A DNA stretch of 64,000 bases from positions 2,334,217-2,398,216 of the forward strand of contig OX639992.1 of NCBI GenBank assembly GCA_951828515.1, written 5' to 3'. Below, piece after piece: positions 11,985 to 19,904 of the stretch; within the stretch, counting starts at the first letter, position 1; every line of letters starts with the position of its first letter. The DNA is from an uncultured Poribacteria bacterium. Its GTDB lineage: Bacteria > Poribacteria > WGA-4E > WGA-3G. Both the position numbers and the translations under genes were made by a program. A model generated the notes under the pieces. That model was not told the origin of the DNA. It was given only the letters and a program-made list of their open reading frames with translations, and ran no database searches.

Positions 11985-13329
11985 GCTTTACATTCGGAGC
12001 ACAGTCTATCTGGGCATTCTCTACTGTTAAAACGTTTGGTTGGTTGAGATGTTGCACGAGGGGTTCGGCGCGGGTCGCAGTAATGAAGGTTTGTGCACTC
12101 AGATTTTGGAGGACGTTTAATAGGTATTCTGTTCGCTTGTAATCTAATTCTGAAGTGACATCGTCCAGAAGGACAATCGGATCCTGTCCCGTCACAGCTC
12201 GGATTAATTCTAACTCTGCCAGTTTAAGTGCTAACGCTATCGTCCGTTGTTGACCCTGAGACCCGTAAGCGCGCGCGCCCTCTCGGAATACTCCGATTTC
12301 GGGTTTTGCAAATGGATTTTGGCTGTGGAATTCCTCAGGATCCATCTCCTCTTTCTCAGTGTCCGCGGCTTCGGTGCAATTTTCGTTTCCGAGATCAAAA
12401 CCGGATGTTCCAGACGCGTTCTCCAGTTCGATGAGAAAATCATCGCGATGCGGTCCGATGAGGGTTGTACCTCTCTGCAAATCTGCCCCACGCGAGGCAT
12501 TTAAAGTTGCGTCGAAATGCGCTGCTATCTCGGTTTCAGTTTTGGTCTCAAGGAACCCAATTTCTGGTTCGCCTATTGGATTTTCAGTATCCTCATCCTC
12601 TTTACTATTTGCATTATGCATTGACGTATTTTTCCGCACTAATGCGGAAAAATACGTCAATGCGAGGCTTTCTTTGCCACCAGTAAGTTTTTGATGATTT
12701 TGCATGGCATAGACTTTTAATTCGTGAAAAATTTCTAATCGCTTTATGATAATTGCAGTACCATGTGCAACTAAAAGTTTGTCCCAGACATCTAACTGTA
12801 CCGCATCTGCTAACGTCGTACGAATTTGCTTAAGCAGTTCATTTCGTTGCCTGAGAACCAGTCTATATTCCTGCAAATTTTTTAAGTAGATACCGTCGAT
12901 TTGCGAAATGAGCAAGTCCAAAAACCTTCGGCGTTCTGCGGGTCCACCCTTCACCAATACCAGTGATTCTGGTGAGAAAAGCACTGCGTTAAACTGCCCA
13001 ATCCATTCAGAGCGTTTCGTTTGCAGCACCCCATTCTTTTTTAGTTTAAACTGTCCACGCGCGCGCTTCATCACCTCAAGCGACATGACATCGTTACTAC
13101 TGTTTCCCAACGTTCCTCTCAGATAAAATCCTGCTTCGTTGTGCCGAATGAGTTCACCATCGCGAGTGGCTCGGTGTGATTCAGCAGTACAAAGAAAATA
13201 GATTGCTTCAAGTAGACTTGTTTTCCCTTGCGCGTTGCCACCAATAATTAGATTGACAGGCTTGGAAAAACTCACTTCGCAATCGACATAGTTACGGAAA
13301 TTGCGGAGAACAATATTGTTGAGCAGCAT
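11947..13329 (-). CDS. recF: DNA replication and repair protein RecF
   Basis: RecF is an SMC-like ATPase that helps load RecA at gaps. The Walker A motif is GGNAQGKTS (30-38), the signature region is AYGSQGQQRTIALALK and Walker B is PIVLLDDVTSELD. At 460 residues it is about 100 longer than usual. There are two inserts. One follows SLALTYFSAL and is encoded partly by a perfect 46-bp palindrome. The other is an acidic run between DDFLIELEN and EGARAYGSQG. Both leave the ATPase motifs intact. The start codon lies next to oriC and the 3' end overlaps dciA. Confidence 0.93.
   Translation of the reverse strand: MLLNNIVLRNFRNYVDCEVSFSKPVNLIIGGNAQGKTSLLEAIYFLCTAESHRATRDGELIRHNEAGFYLRGTLGNSSNDVMSLEVMKRARGQFKLKKNGVLQTKRSEWIGQFNAVLFSPESLVLVKGGPAERRRFLDLLISQIDGIYLKNLQEYRLVLRQRNELLKQIRTTLADAVQLDVWDKLLVAHGTAIIIKRLEIFHELKVYAMQNHQKLTGGKESLALTYFSALVRKNTSMHNANSKEDEDTENPIGEPEIGFLETKTETEIAAHFDATLNASRGADLQRGTTLIGPHRDDFLIELENASGTSGFDLGNENCTEAADTEKEEMDPEEFHSQNPFAKPEIGVFREGARAYGSQGQQRTIALALKLAELELIRAVTGQDPIVLLDDVTSELDYKRTEYLLNVLQNLSAQTFITATRAEPLVQHLNQPNVLTVENAQIDCAPNVKHGQNSQPTSSSQ
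12618..12663. repeat. Perfect 21-bp-stem palindrome inside recF
   Basis: GCATTGACGTATTTTTCCGCA pairs perfectly with its complement around the 4-nt loop CTAA; I quote it as arms 12618-12638 and 12643-12663, sharing the core TATTTTTCCGCA. It is read in frame as TYFSALVRKNTSM in RecF. No other copy was seen in this window. Confidence 0.9.
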
Positions 13330-13384
13330 TTGTTTTAGGTGAAAGTTTCCTTCATTGTTGAGTCCTGTTTGAAAACTTTGGTGG

Positions 13385-13740
13385 GTTTTGTTTGATAATT
13401 CTTATTGAGTTTTGATAGTTTTCATTAAGTTTTGTTTGATAATTTTTGAGTTATCCACAATCCCTAATATTAGTACTAATTACGATATATATATTATATA
13501 CAATATAGTAGTAGCAGTAGTAGGGGCTGTGGATAAGTGGATAACTCGCTTAAACCCTTGTGGCCATTGAATTTAGCCTGTGGATAACCTGTGGATAACT
13601 TTTTGACTTATCCACAGGTTATCCACAGGCGCGGGAGATTTGTAGTTTATCCACAAGTTATCCACAAGTTATCCACATAGGTTAATAGAGTTATCCACAA
13701 GTTATCCACAAGTTATCCACAGGTTTAAGATACACCGGAA
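13385..13740. other. oriC: Chromosomal replication origin oriC
   Basis: Between recF and dnaA lie twelve perfect DnaA boxes TTATCCACA. Forward copies start at 13451, 13608, 13619, 13647, 13658, 13669, 13691, 13702 and 13713. Reverse copies start at 13528, 13579 and 13590. Neighbouring boxes within clusters are exactly 11 bp apart, so they lie on the same face of the helix. An A/T-only-like tract (about 13465-13505) is a likely unwinding element. Next to it, 13506-13523 reads TAGTAGTAGCAGTAGTAG, then GGGGC and a reverse box at 13528. This is the DnaA-trio layout of the basal unwinding system described in Bacillus subtilis. A direct repeat of GTTTTGTTTGATAAT lies at the recF end. Confidence 0.95.
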
Positions 13741-13806
13741 AACTAAAAAAAGGATGAATTAGAACTGGAAAGTGGAAACTTGGGACGACAGCACCGGCAG
13801 ATTTCG

Positions 13807-15204
13807 TTAGCGGAATTGATCGAGTAATAGGGTAATGGTTTGTCGCTCTTCGTCATTTGCCGCAAGGATTTTTTCTATCTGTCTGCAGGCATGGATGACG
13901 GTGGTATGGTCTCCCCTATTAAACGCTTGTGCAATATTGGAATATGACATTTGCGTCAGTTCTCTACACATATACATAGCGATCTGACGCGGTTGCACCA
14001 ATTCTCTTGTCCGTTTCTGAGAGACGATATCCTCTGTTTCGATGCCAAAGTAATCGGCGACAGCTGTTTGTATGGCTTTTGATGTGGCAGTTCTTGTATG
14101 TTGAATGGGTAAAGGGGTCCCGACATCGCTCAGTACCTGCCGCGCGAAATCCAAAGTCAAGTCTTCTTTGAGTATTGTCGCCTGTGCAATGAGCCGCACA
14201 AGAGTACCTTCCAATTCTCGGATGTTGGTTGTGACCACTCCAGAGATGTAGCTGAGCACATCATCAGAGAGGTTATCCAGCCCTTGGTCTCGGCATTTCT
14301 GCCGGAGGATAGCGATACGTATTTCGTATTGTGGCATGCTAATTTCAGCGACCATGCCTGATTGAAACCGGGATTGTAGGCGTTCTTCAAGGTTTTCGAG
14401 GTTGTCTGGTGTCCGGTCACTGCTCATGACTATCTGGTTTTGATTCATATGAAGGGCATTAAAGGTATTGAAGAACTCCTCTTGTGTACCCTCCTTAGCT
14501 TGTAAGAACTGTATATCATCAATCAAGAGCATATCCGTGGTTCGGTATTTTGCCCGGAATCCTTGTGCCGATCCACGGTTGACAATCGACTCAACGTACT
14601 CGTTCATAAAGGTTTCTGATGTGACATAGAGAACTTTCTTATCGGGTTGGTATGCCAAAAGTCGGTTACCAATAGCATGTAGCAGATGGGTTTTTCCTAA
14701 CCCCACGCCGCCATAGATAAAGAGCGGGTTATAGTCACGCCCAGGGTTTTCTGAAACAGCTAAGGCTGTCGCGTGACAAATCATATTGCTGGAACCAACG
14801 ATGAATCTATCGAACCGATAGTTAGGATTCAATCCCGTCTCGTTCTGTGTTGATGGCGCAGGGGCATGAGTGGCCGATGCCCGGCTTGAATCAGGCAATT
14901 GATTAAAATGCGCTTCGTTCTGCGTTTCTTCAAGATCTTCACTGTTTTCGGATATGGGTTCGTCCACGGTAAGGATGAGTGCACATTGTGCCCCGATCAG
15001 TGTCGCTAACACCCGTTGGATGTCAGCACGAAAACGCTCCTCAATCCTGGCACGCGTGTACGCGGATGGGACAGCTATATTCAGGGCATCCGCTGTAATT
15101 GAAAGCGGGACCGCTTGGTGCAGATAGACATCCTGCCTCGCTGTCTCGCTAAGTTTTTCTAAAATTTCCAGCCAGATTTCGTTGGGGGTGTGCCGCATGA
15201 GCAT
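13807..15204 (-). CDS. dnaA: Chromosomal replication initiator DnaA
   Basis: DnaA binds the adjacent TTATCCACA boxes and melts the origin. The 465 residues show all four domains: N-terminal domain I, an acidic/Ser-rich linker (about 90-125), the AAA+ domain with Walker A GGVGLGKTH and Walker B LLIDDIQFL, and the C-terminal HTH with the signature RGDHTTVIHACRQIEK, whose DHTT contacts the box. AGGA precedes the ATG. A dispersed repeat lies about 100 bp upstream, beyond which is rpmH in the opposite direction. Confidence 0.97.
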   Translation of the reverse strand: MLMRHTPNEIWLEILEKLSETARQDVYLHQAVPLSITADALNIAVPSAYTRARIEERFRADIQRVLATLIGAQCALILTVDEPISENSEDLEETQNEAHFNQLPDSSRASATHAPAPSTQNETGLNPNYRFDRFIVGSSNMICHATALAVSENPGRDYNPLFIYGGVGLGKTHLLHAIGNRLLAYQPDKKVLYVTSETFMNEYVESIVNRGSAQGFRAKYRTTDMLLIDDIQFLQAKEGTQEEFFNTFNALHMNQNQIVMSSDRTPDNLENLEERLQSRFQSGMVAEISMPQYEIRIAILRQKCRDQGLDNLSDDVLSYISGVVTTNIRELEGTLVRLIAQATILKEDLTLDFARQVLSDVGTPLPIQHTRTATSKAIQTAVADYFGIETEDIVSQKRTRELVQPRQIAMYMCRELTQMSYSNIAQAFNRGDHTTVIHACRQIEKILAANDEERQTITLLLDQFR

Positions 15205-15302
15205 ATTTCCTGTAAGAAATTATGATGATAAAGTCATGAATACCATTTTTATGAATTATAAGAAATATCGTATCATTATATTACAGAAATGTCAACATTT
15301 TA

Positions 15303-15416
15303 TTTTTTAATTTTACCTTACGGTTCGGTCAGATGGGTTGGGCAGATGACGCGCTTCCCCGTAGATCTAGGGGAAACGCCCAAGCAAAAACCCTGCGCCG
15401 TTGTTGCAGGCTACGA
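15303..15416 (-). repeat. Dispersed RBS-type repeat upstream of dnaA
   Basis: Read on the minus strand: GCCTGC-AACAACGGC-GCAGG hairpin, GTTTTTGCTTGGGCG, a second hairpin TTCCCC-TAGATCTAC-GGGGAA, then CTGACCGAACCG and an AAGGTAAAATTAAAAAAT tail. It is almost the same as the copy before ispH (16062-16180). It points toward dnaA but stops about 100 bp short of its start codon. Confidence 0.8.
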
Positions 15417-15531
15417 GCAGTGTTAGCACGGAAATCTTATGTTGCAATTCCCACTGACGAATTATTCTGGACTGAAATCGAAATTTTATCAAGTCGGATT
15501 TTTGGTAAGTTAAGCAAGCGGGACAAAAAAT

Positions 15532-15560
15532 TTGACAAACATCCATAAATAAGGTATCCT
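15532..15560 (+). promoter_or_regulatory. Sigma70-type promoter for rpmH
   Basis: TTGACA (15532-15537), a 17-bp spacer, then TATCCT (15555-15560). It leaves a leader of about 165 nt before rpmH. The leader can form CCTGA-aagaa-TCAGG and CTTCC-cgtaat-GGAAG hairpins. I cannot match it to a known riboswitch class. Confidence 0.7.
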
Positions 15561-15733
15561 TTTAAAGTCAAGCGTAACATTATTCTGGCAAAACATTTTT
15601 TTAGCGACTAACCCGAACTGCGAAGCCTGAAAGAATCAGGGGTACAAACCCTTCCCGTAATGGAAGGCAGATATAGAACATGGTTCGTCAAACCCTCAAC
15701 TGTGTTGATTGAACTGCAAGGAACATTAAAAAC

Positions 15734-15868
15734 ATGAAGCGCACATATCAACCGCATCGTCGGAAACGCAAAAATAAACTCGGCTTCCGGAAACGGATGT
15801 CCACGCGGCATGGAAGGCAAACGATTTCTCGCCGCCGCGCCAAGGGACGGAAAACCCTGAGTGCCTAA
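15734..15868 (+). CDS. rpmH: 50S ribosomal protein L34
   Basis: The 44-residue ORF begins [18 protein letters not shown] and ends [12 protein letters not shown], a full-length match to L34, a small basic protein of the large ribosomal subunit. AAGGAA lies 11 nt before the ATG. It is divergent from dnaA, the usual origin arrangement. The usual next gene, rnpA, is absent; a repeat and ispH follow instead. Confidence 0.95.
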   Translation: MKRTYQPHRRKRKNKLGFRKRMSTRHGRQTISRRRAKGRKTLSA

Positions 15869-15884
15869 AAGTGGTTATCGGTTC

Positions 15885-15910
15885 GGGTTGCTACGCAACC
15901 CTTCGGTTTT
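15885..15910 (+). terminator. Hairpin after rpmH, likely terminator
   Basis: GGGTTGC-TAC-GCAACCC (15885-15901) is followed by TTCGGTTTT. The same hairpin, inverted, follows the sprA homologue at 35534-35550, so it belongs to a small repeat family that may serve as terminators. Confidence 0.5.
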
Positions 15911-16061
15911 CGTAGGGGTGTTTTGCAATGTAATACAAGGAATGGAAATGTAATACAAGGAACGGATCTAGTCTCTCCCCAGACTAAATCCAGTCTATTC
16001 CCAGACTAAATCCTGTATTTCTGCGGATTCTTCCCCAAAAGCGAAAACCAAACCGCGTAGC

Positions 16062-16180
16062 CTGCAACATCGGCGCAGGGTTTTTGCTTGGGCGTTTCCC
16101 CTAGATCTACGGGGAAGCACGTCATCTGCGCAACCCACCTGACCGAACCGCAAGGTAAATTAAAAAAGGTAAAATTAAAA
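16062..16180 (+). repeat. Dispersed RBS-type repeat supplying the ispH start region
   Basis: Full-length copy: GCCTGC hairpin, GTTTTTGCTTGGGCG, TTCCCC-TAGATCTAC-GGGGAA hairpin, CTGACCGAACCGCAAGG, A/T tail. The last segment is duplicated (AAGGTAAATTAAAA, then AAGGTAAAATTAAAAG). The second AAGG is exactly 12 nt before the ispH ATG. Upstream, 15940-16020 holds short direct repeats (ATGTAATACAAGGAA twice, CAGACTAAATCC twice) of no clear role. Confidence 0.85.
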
Positions 16181-16181
16181 G

Positions 16182-17624
16182 ATGCCGCGGACTTTTAAAC
16201 TTCCTCACTTCTATCACAGTCCGGTTATCTCTGTCGTTAAACATGCCCGCCGAGAAACCGATGTCCGAAAGCGAGATCTTTCACCAACTTTATTGGACTT
16301 CGGACCTGTCCGCTTTAAAATCGCCCGTCATTTTGGGTTCTGCTACGGTGTTGAAAATGCTATTGAGATTGCATATCAGGCGTTAGCAGAAAACCCGGAC
16401 AAACGCATCTTTCTACTCTCCGAAATTATTCACAACCCGCGTGTCAACGAAAACCTGAAGCATCGCGGGGTCCGGTTCCTAATGGATACCGCCGGGACAC
16501 CCCTCCTCCCTTTCGATATTTTAATGCCTGACGATGTTGTCATCGTTCCTGCCTTTGGGACAACTGTTGAAGTCGAGCAGGCTCTCAAAGCGCGCGGTGT
16601 TACCCTGACGGCATATAATACGACGTGTCCGTTTGTTGAAAAAGTTTGGCGACGGAGTGAGGAAATCGGCAAGCAAGATTACACTGTCGTGATTCACGGA
16701 AAACGCTACCATGAAGAAACCCGAGCGACGTTTTCCCATGCCCAAGCAGACGCACCTGTTGTTGTCGTTCGTGACCTTTCAGAGGCACAAGCTTTAGCCG
16801 AGGTGATATCCGGTGAAGAGGATGCCGCGTTCTTCTTTGAAAAGTTTGCAGACCGGTTCTCTCCCGGTTTCGATCCCACTGTCCACCTCAAGCGCATCGG
16901 TGTTGTCAACCAAACAACAATGCTTGCCACCGAAACACAAGCAATTGCCGATCTACTACGTGAGGCAATCCGGACGAGGTATGGGGATGCTGAGGACGCT
17001 GAGATAGGGGCACATTTCGCCGATACCAAAGACACGCTCTGTTATGCCACGAAGGAGAACCAAGACGCAACGCTCGCTCTCATTGCTGATGGTGGGGACA
17101 TTGCAGTGGTCGTCGGGGGCTATAATTCATCGAATACAAGCCATCTTGTCGAGCTTTGCCAACAACGGCTCCCTACCTATTTCATTCGAGATGCAGACGA
17201 GCTCCTGAGCCCTAAAGAGATTCGACACCTTGCGTTGGAAACGAAACAGGTCAAGACCACAAAGGATTGGCTTTTTCCGAAAAGCAGTCAGCGAAATAGC
17301 GGTCAGCAGTCGGCAGTCGGCAGTCAGAAAGATAGCAGTCGGCAGTCGGCAGTCGGCAGTCGGAAACCAGAGAAGAAACCTACTACTACGCTTGCGTCTT
17401 TACCGAAAGCCGAGAGTGAAGCGTCAGCGGAACGACCCGACAGCCTCTTTGCCATTACCCCGAAAGCCGAAAGCCGAAAGCCGAAAGCCACTCCCACTGA
17501 CATTGTATTGACTGCTGGTGCCTCTTGCCCCGATGTGTTACTGGACGAGGTATTGCAGAAAATCGTCGGATGGTTTCCAAATACCCGCTCCGTAGAGGAA
17601 GTCTTGGAGGGTTATCAACGTTAG
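16182..17624 (+). CDS. ispH: 4-hydroxy-3-methylbut-2-enyl diphosphate reductase
   Basis: IspH is the last enzyme of the MEP isoprenoid pathway: an Fe-S enzyme that makes IPP and DMAPP from HMBPP. FGFCYGVENAIEIAY carries the first cluster Cys, NTTCPFVEKVWRRSE the second and TAGASCPDVLLDEVL the third. HNPRVNENLKHRG and GGYNSSNTSHLVELC are substrate-site motifs. At 480 residues it is long. About 70 residues before the last Cys motif are built from translated repeats (QQSAVGSQKDSSRQSAVGS, PKAESRKPKA). The catalytic motifs flank this stretch and look intact. The start is set by the repeat-derived AAGG. Confidence 0.93.
   Translation: MPRTFKLPHFYHSPVISVVKHARRETDVRKRDLSPTLLDFGPVRFKIARHFGFCYGVENAIEIAYQALAENPDKRIFLLSEIIHNPRVNENLKHRGVRFLMDTAGTPLLPFDILMPDDVVIVPAFGTTVEVEQALKARGVTLTAYNTTCPFVEKVWRRSEEIGKQDYTVVIHGKRYHEETRATFSHAQADAPVVVVRDLSEAQALAEVISGEEDAAFFFEKFADRFSPGFDPTVHLKRIGVVNQTTMLATETQAIADLLREAIRTRYGDAEDAEIGAHFADTKDTLCYATKENQDATLALIADGGDIAVVVGGYNSSNTSHLVELCQQRLPTYFIRDADELLSPKEIRHLALETKQVKTTKDWLFPKSSQRNSGQQSAVGSQKDSSRQSAVGSRKPEKKPTTTLASLPKAESEASAERPDSLFAITPKAESRKPKATPTDIVLTAGASCPDVLLDEVLQKIVGWFPNTRSVEEVLEGYQR
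17296..17495. repeat. Simple dispersed repeats translated inside ispH
   Basis: Runs of CAGTCGGCAGTCGGCAGTC and GAAAGCCGAAAGCCGAAAGCC are read in frame. The same kinds of units occur in intergenic DNA (for example 4040-4140, 35440-35540, 42720-42780, 54300-54360) and inside the sprA homologue. Confidence 0.85.
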
Positions 17625-17765
17625 TGACCTCTTTTTCCTACCTCCTATCCATGATGTCCGCAAGGATATTGTGGACTGCTCGGTGCTTCGCGCATCCATA
17701 ACCTGCTATGTTAGCCGCGAGTTAACAACGCCCTCCCCTCCACTTTACACACGTTAATCAATATT

Positions 17766-17885
17766 AGGACTTACGCAGTTGTCCCGTTTTTGGGCAGTCT
17801 TTGGTTCGTAGTAGCGCAATTTATTGCGCATTCTTCGGGAATATCGCCTCAGTTTTGGCATAGAAGCCAATTTTGCGTAAGTCCT
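17766..17885. mobile_element. 120-bp MITE-like element, copy 1
   Basis: Perfect 12-bp terminal inverted repeats AGGACTTACGCA (17766-17777) and TGCGTAAGTCCT (17874-17885) enclose about 96 bp with no ORF. A second element of the same length and ends lies at 27928-28047. A lone end is seen near 50285. The remainder of 17625-18279 holds no gene that I can support. Confidence 0.75.
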
Positions 17886-18279
17886 GAATATCTTTCACAA
17901 TACGGTATCAGTAGGTATTGCTGTGCTGTTTTCTTTTTGTCCCTCGCGGGGCACAACGGATTTTCAGAAAACTGCCAAATCCCTGAACCAAACCCACCTT
18001 TATTTTTTCACCGGTTTCCCTTAAATTTCCTAATTTTTCCTGAGATTCCCTAATTTTTTTCATTTTATGCACGAAATCCACTCAAAAATGTGGTCTTTAT
18101 AATCTAAGGTGTCGCGCGCAAATTACTGAATTGAGCGTTCGTGGGTTTCTATGCGCGGAAGTTCCAGCGAGACGAGAGATGCATCCCTGGACAGTCAGTG
18201 TTTTTGATAGTGAAAGGAAGCAAAAGCATATTGGGTGAAGTTTTAGATTCGTCGGTAGATAGGAGGGCCTCAGATTTCA

Positions 18280-19293
18280 ATGACGAGACATACATTACGT
18301 GGGGATTATAGTGAAATTATCGGCGACAGTCCGCAGATATTTGAAGTCCTCCAACAAATTGAGCACTTCGCAGCGACATCGACGAGAGTCCTCATTTCTG
18401 GCGAAACGGGGACAGGTAAGGGGATGGTGGCGCGTGCGCTGCACAAAAACAGCAATAGATGGGGAGAAATGATTTCTGTCAACTGTGCGGGGATACAAGA
18501 GACTTTACTGGAGAGTGAGTTATTTGGATATGAGAAGGGCGCGTTCACTGGTGCTGATACACGGCATATCGGTAGGTTTGAAAGGGCAGACAACGGCACA
18601 CTCTTCTTGGATGAAATCGGAGAGATGCCGCTTTCCATGCAGTCGAAACTACTTCATGCGGTTGAAGAATCTGAGATTGAACGCGTCGGTGGCGAAAAGC
18701 CGATTCCGGTAGATGTCCGAATCGTAACGGCTACCAACAAAGACTTGGAACAAGCCGTTAAAGATGGGAGGTTTCGTGAAGACCTCTATTATCGCTTAAA
18801 TGTTACCGGTATTTCCGTGCCGACGCTGACGGCGCGAGGCGAAGACCTTGAAGCGTTGGTTCTGCACTTTCTTGGGAAGCATCTCCGACCCGAAGCATCA
18901 GAAATTCCACAGATAGCATTGAGTGTCCTGGTTCTTCTCAAAAGTTATCTGTGGCCCGGAAACGTGCGGGAATTGGAAAATGTGATTGAAACGGCGTCTC
19001 ACCTTGTCAAAGATCAAATGCTCTTACCGGAACACTTGCCGGAAAAGTTTCGTCCATATCATAATCACCCATTGCCGATCTCTGAAGGACCCGCTACACC
19101 GGAGAATGCCCAAAGCGTAACGGTTTCACTCGACATGACGCTTGAAGAGGTGGAAGAAACGTTCATCCGTAAAGTGTTAGCATCGCTTGAGGGGAATCGG
19201 AGCCAAGCTGCGAAAATGTTAGGGATTGGCAGAAGCACGCTGCAAAGGAAGTTGAAAAAATATAATATTTATTTCGGTGATGTTGACGCTTGA
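18280..19293 (+). CDS. Sigma54-dependent activator without receiver domain (PspF-like layout)
   Basis: The 337 residues hold an AAA+ domain followed by a Fis-type HTH. Walker A is GETGTGKG (41-48), the sigma54-contacting loop is GAFTGA (87-92), Walker B is FLDE (109-112), and the HTH is SQAAKMLGIGRSTLQRKLKK near the C-terminus. There is no N-terminal sensory domain, so activity must be controlled by a partner or by expression. AGGAGG lies upstream of the ATG. A perfect -24/-12 promoter sits 365 bp downstream, so it most likely drives the neighbouring operon. A remnant of its last codons recurs at 28.05 kb. Confidence 0.93.
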   Translation: MTRHTLRGDYSEIIGDSPQIFEVLQQIEHFAATSTRVLISGETGTGKGMVARALHKNSNRWGEMISVNCAGIQETLLESELFGYEKGAFTGADTRHIGRFERADNGTLFLDEIGEMPLSMQSKLLHAVEESEIERVGGEKPIPVDVRIVTATNKDLEQAVKDGRFREDLYYRLNVTGISVPTLTARGEDLEALVLHFLGKHLRPEASEIPQIALSVLVLLKSYLWPGNVRELENVIETASHLVKDQMLLPEHLPEKFRPYHNHPLPISEGPATPENAQSVTVSLDMTLEEVEETFIRKVLASLEGNRSQAAKMLGIGRSTLQRKLKKYNIYFGDVDA

Positions 19294-19560
19294 GGATGGA
19301 GGCATTTTCGTTTTTCCTTGTAAAAAAATACAGACCTGTTAACATCGTATAAACGGTATCAGCAGTTTTCTGAGTTTATGGCACTATAGCGCTTCCATAG
19401 AACGCGCGAGTGTGGAAACGCAGATAGAATGACGCTGGTTCCATGTATCAAAATGATTCACTGTATCAAAATGAATAGTTCAAAATGGATCTGTATTTGA
19501 TATGACAATTAGGGATATTGGGAATAGGGAGAAGATTCTACTTTTCGGAACAGTTTTCGT
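19266..19560. repeat. Regulatory segment, copy A of a diverged duplication
   Basis: From the last codons of the activator (GGTGATGTTGAC) to about 19560 this DNA is closely similar to 28059-28330. Shared blocks include TTTTCTGAGTTTATGGCAC, GAACGCGCGAGTGTGGAAA, TGTATCAAAATGAATAGTTC and AGGGAGAAGATTCTA. Copy A has an extra repeat of TGTATCAAAATGA. The repeated TATCAAAAT motifs, upstream of the sigma54 promoter, are candidates for activator sites. Confidence 0.85.
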
Positions 19561-19657
19561 TAAACCGAGTGTGTGCCTATGTTTTGGGGTGTTGTAATAG
19601 GAAGGTTTCTCTTAATTTCAGAGGATTTGACAGCGGTCGCTTATTTTATTTCGGGGA

Positions 19658-19673
19658 TGGCACGAAACTTGCT
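19658..19673 (+). promoter_or_regulatory. Perfect sigma54 (-24/-12) promoter
   Basis: TGGCAC-GAAAC-TTGCT matches the consensus TGGCAC-N5-TTGCW at every defined position. Counting 12 nt from the C of the -12 element puts +1 near 19684, one base before a 12-bp RNA stem. The activator gene is immediately upstream. Confidence 0.9.
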
Positions 19674-19683
19674 ACCTAATAGA

Positions 19684-19810
19684 TAGAATGTGAGTTTCGA
19701 CGCAAACGCGTCGGTTTTCATACCGAACTCACATTCTTGTAATGGCAGTTTCTCTATTTTGAGGTGCGCCGAGGGTGGTATCAGCACCCATTGACGCGGC
19801 ACTGCCATAA
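19684..19810 (+). ncRNA. Predicted two-domain structured RNA or leader from the sigma54 promoter
   Basis: Stem P1: AGAATGTGAGTT (19685-19696) pairs perfectly with 19726-19737 and encloses CGACGC-AAAC-GCGTCG (19698-19713). Stem P2: ATGGCAGT (19742-19749) pairs with ACTGCCAT (19801-19808), with inner GCCG/CGGC (19768-19771 with 19797-19800) and GGGTG/CACCC (19773-19777 with 19785-19789). No ORF fits this segment. It begins at the predicted +1. It could be an independent small RNA or the 5' leader of the operon at 21.3 kb, now separated from it by the IS. The class is unknown to me. Confidence 0.65.
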
Positions 19811-19904
19811 CAGGCCTATGACAGCACTAACCTAATTATAGCATACAATGGATGCATTTTGTGCACCTTTTAGGTTAGCACCCAGAGCGATTCAGTTTTA
19901 AGAG

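Noticed and set aside
13579-13721. Possible CRISPR array from the regular repeats near dnaA
   Set aside because: The repeats are 9-bp DnaA boxes at 11-bp steps with no spacers.
15333-15548. 71-residue ORF on the plus strand near dnaA
   Set aside because: It is a translation of the dispersed repeat and contains the rpmH promoter area; no ribosome site.
15609-15733. Known riboswitch in the rpmH leader
   Set aside because: Small hairpins are present but I could not match any class; left as part of the promoter entry.
17790-18053. 87-residue ORF before the sigma54 activator
   Set aside because: It begins inside the MITE, has no ribosome site and no protein-like pattern.
19377-19395. TGGCACTATAGCGCTTCC as a second sigma54 promoter, also in copy B
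   Set aside because: The -12 GC is missing at the required spacing; only the site at 19658 fits.
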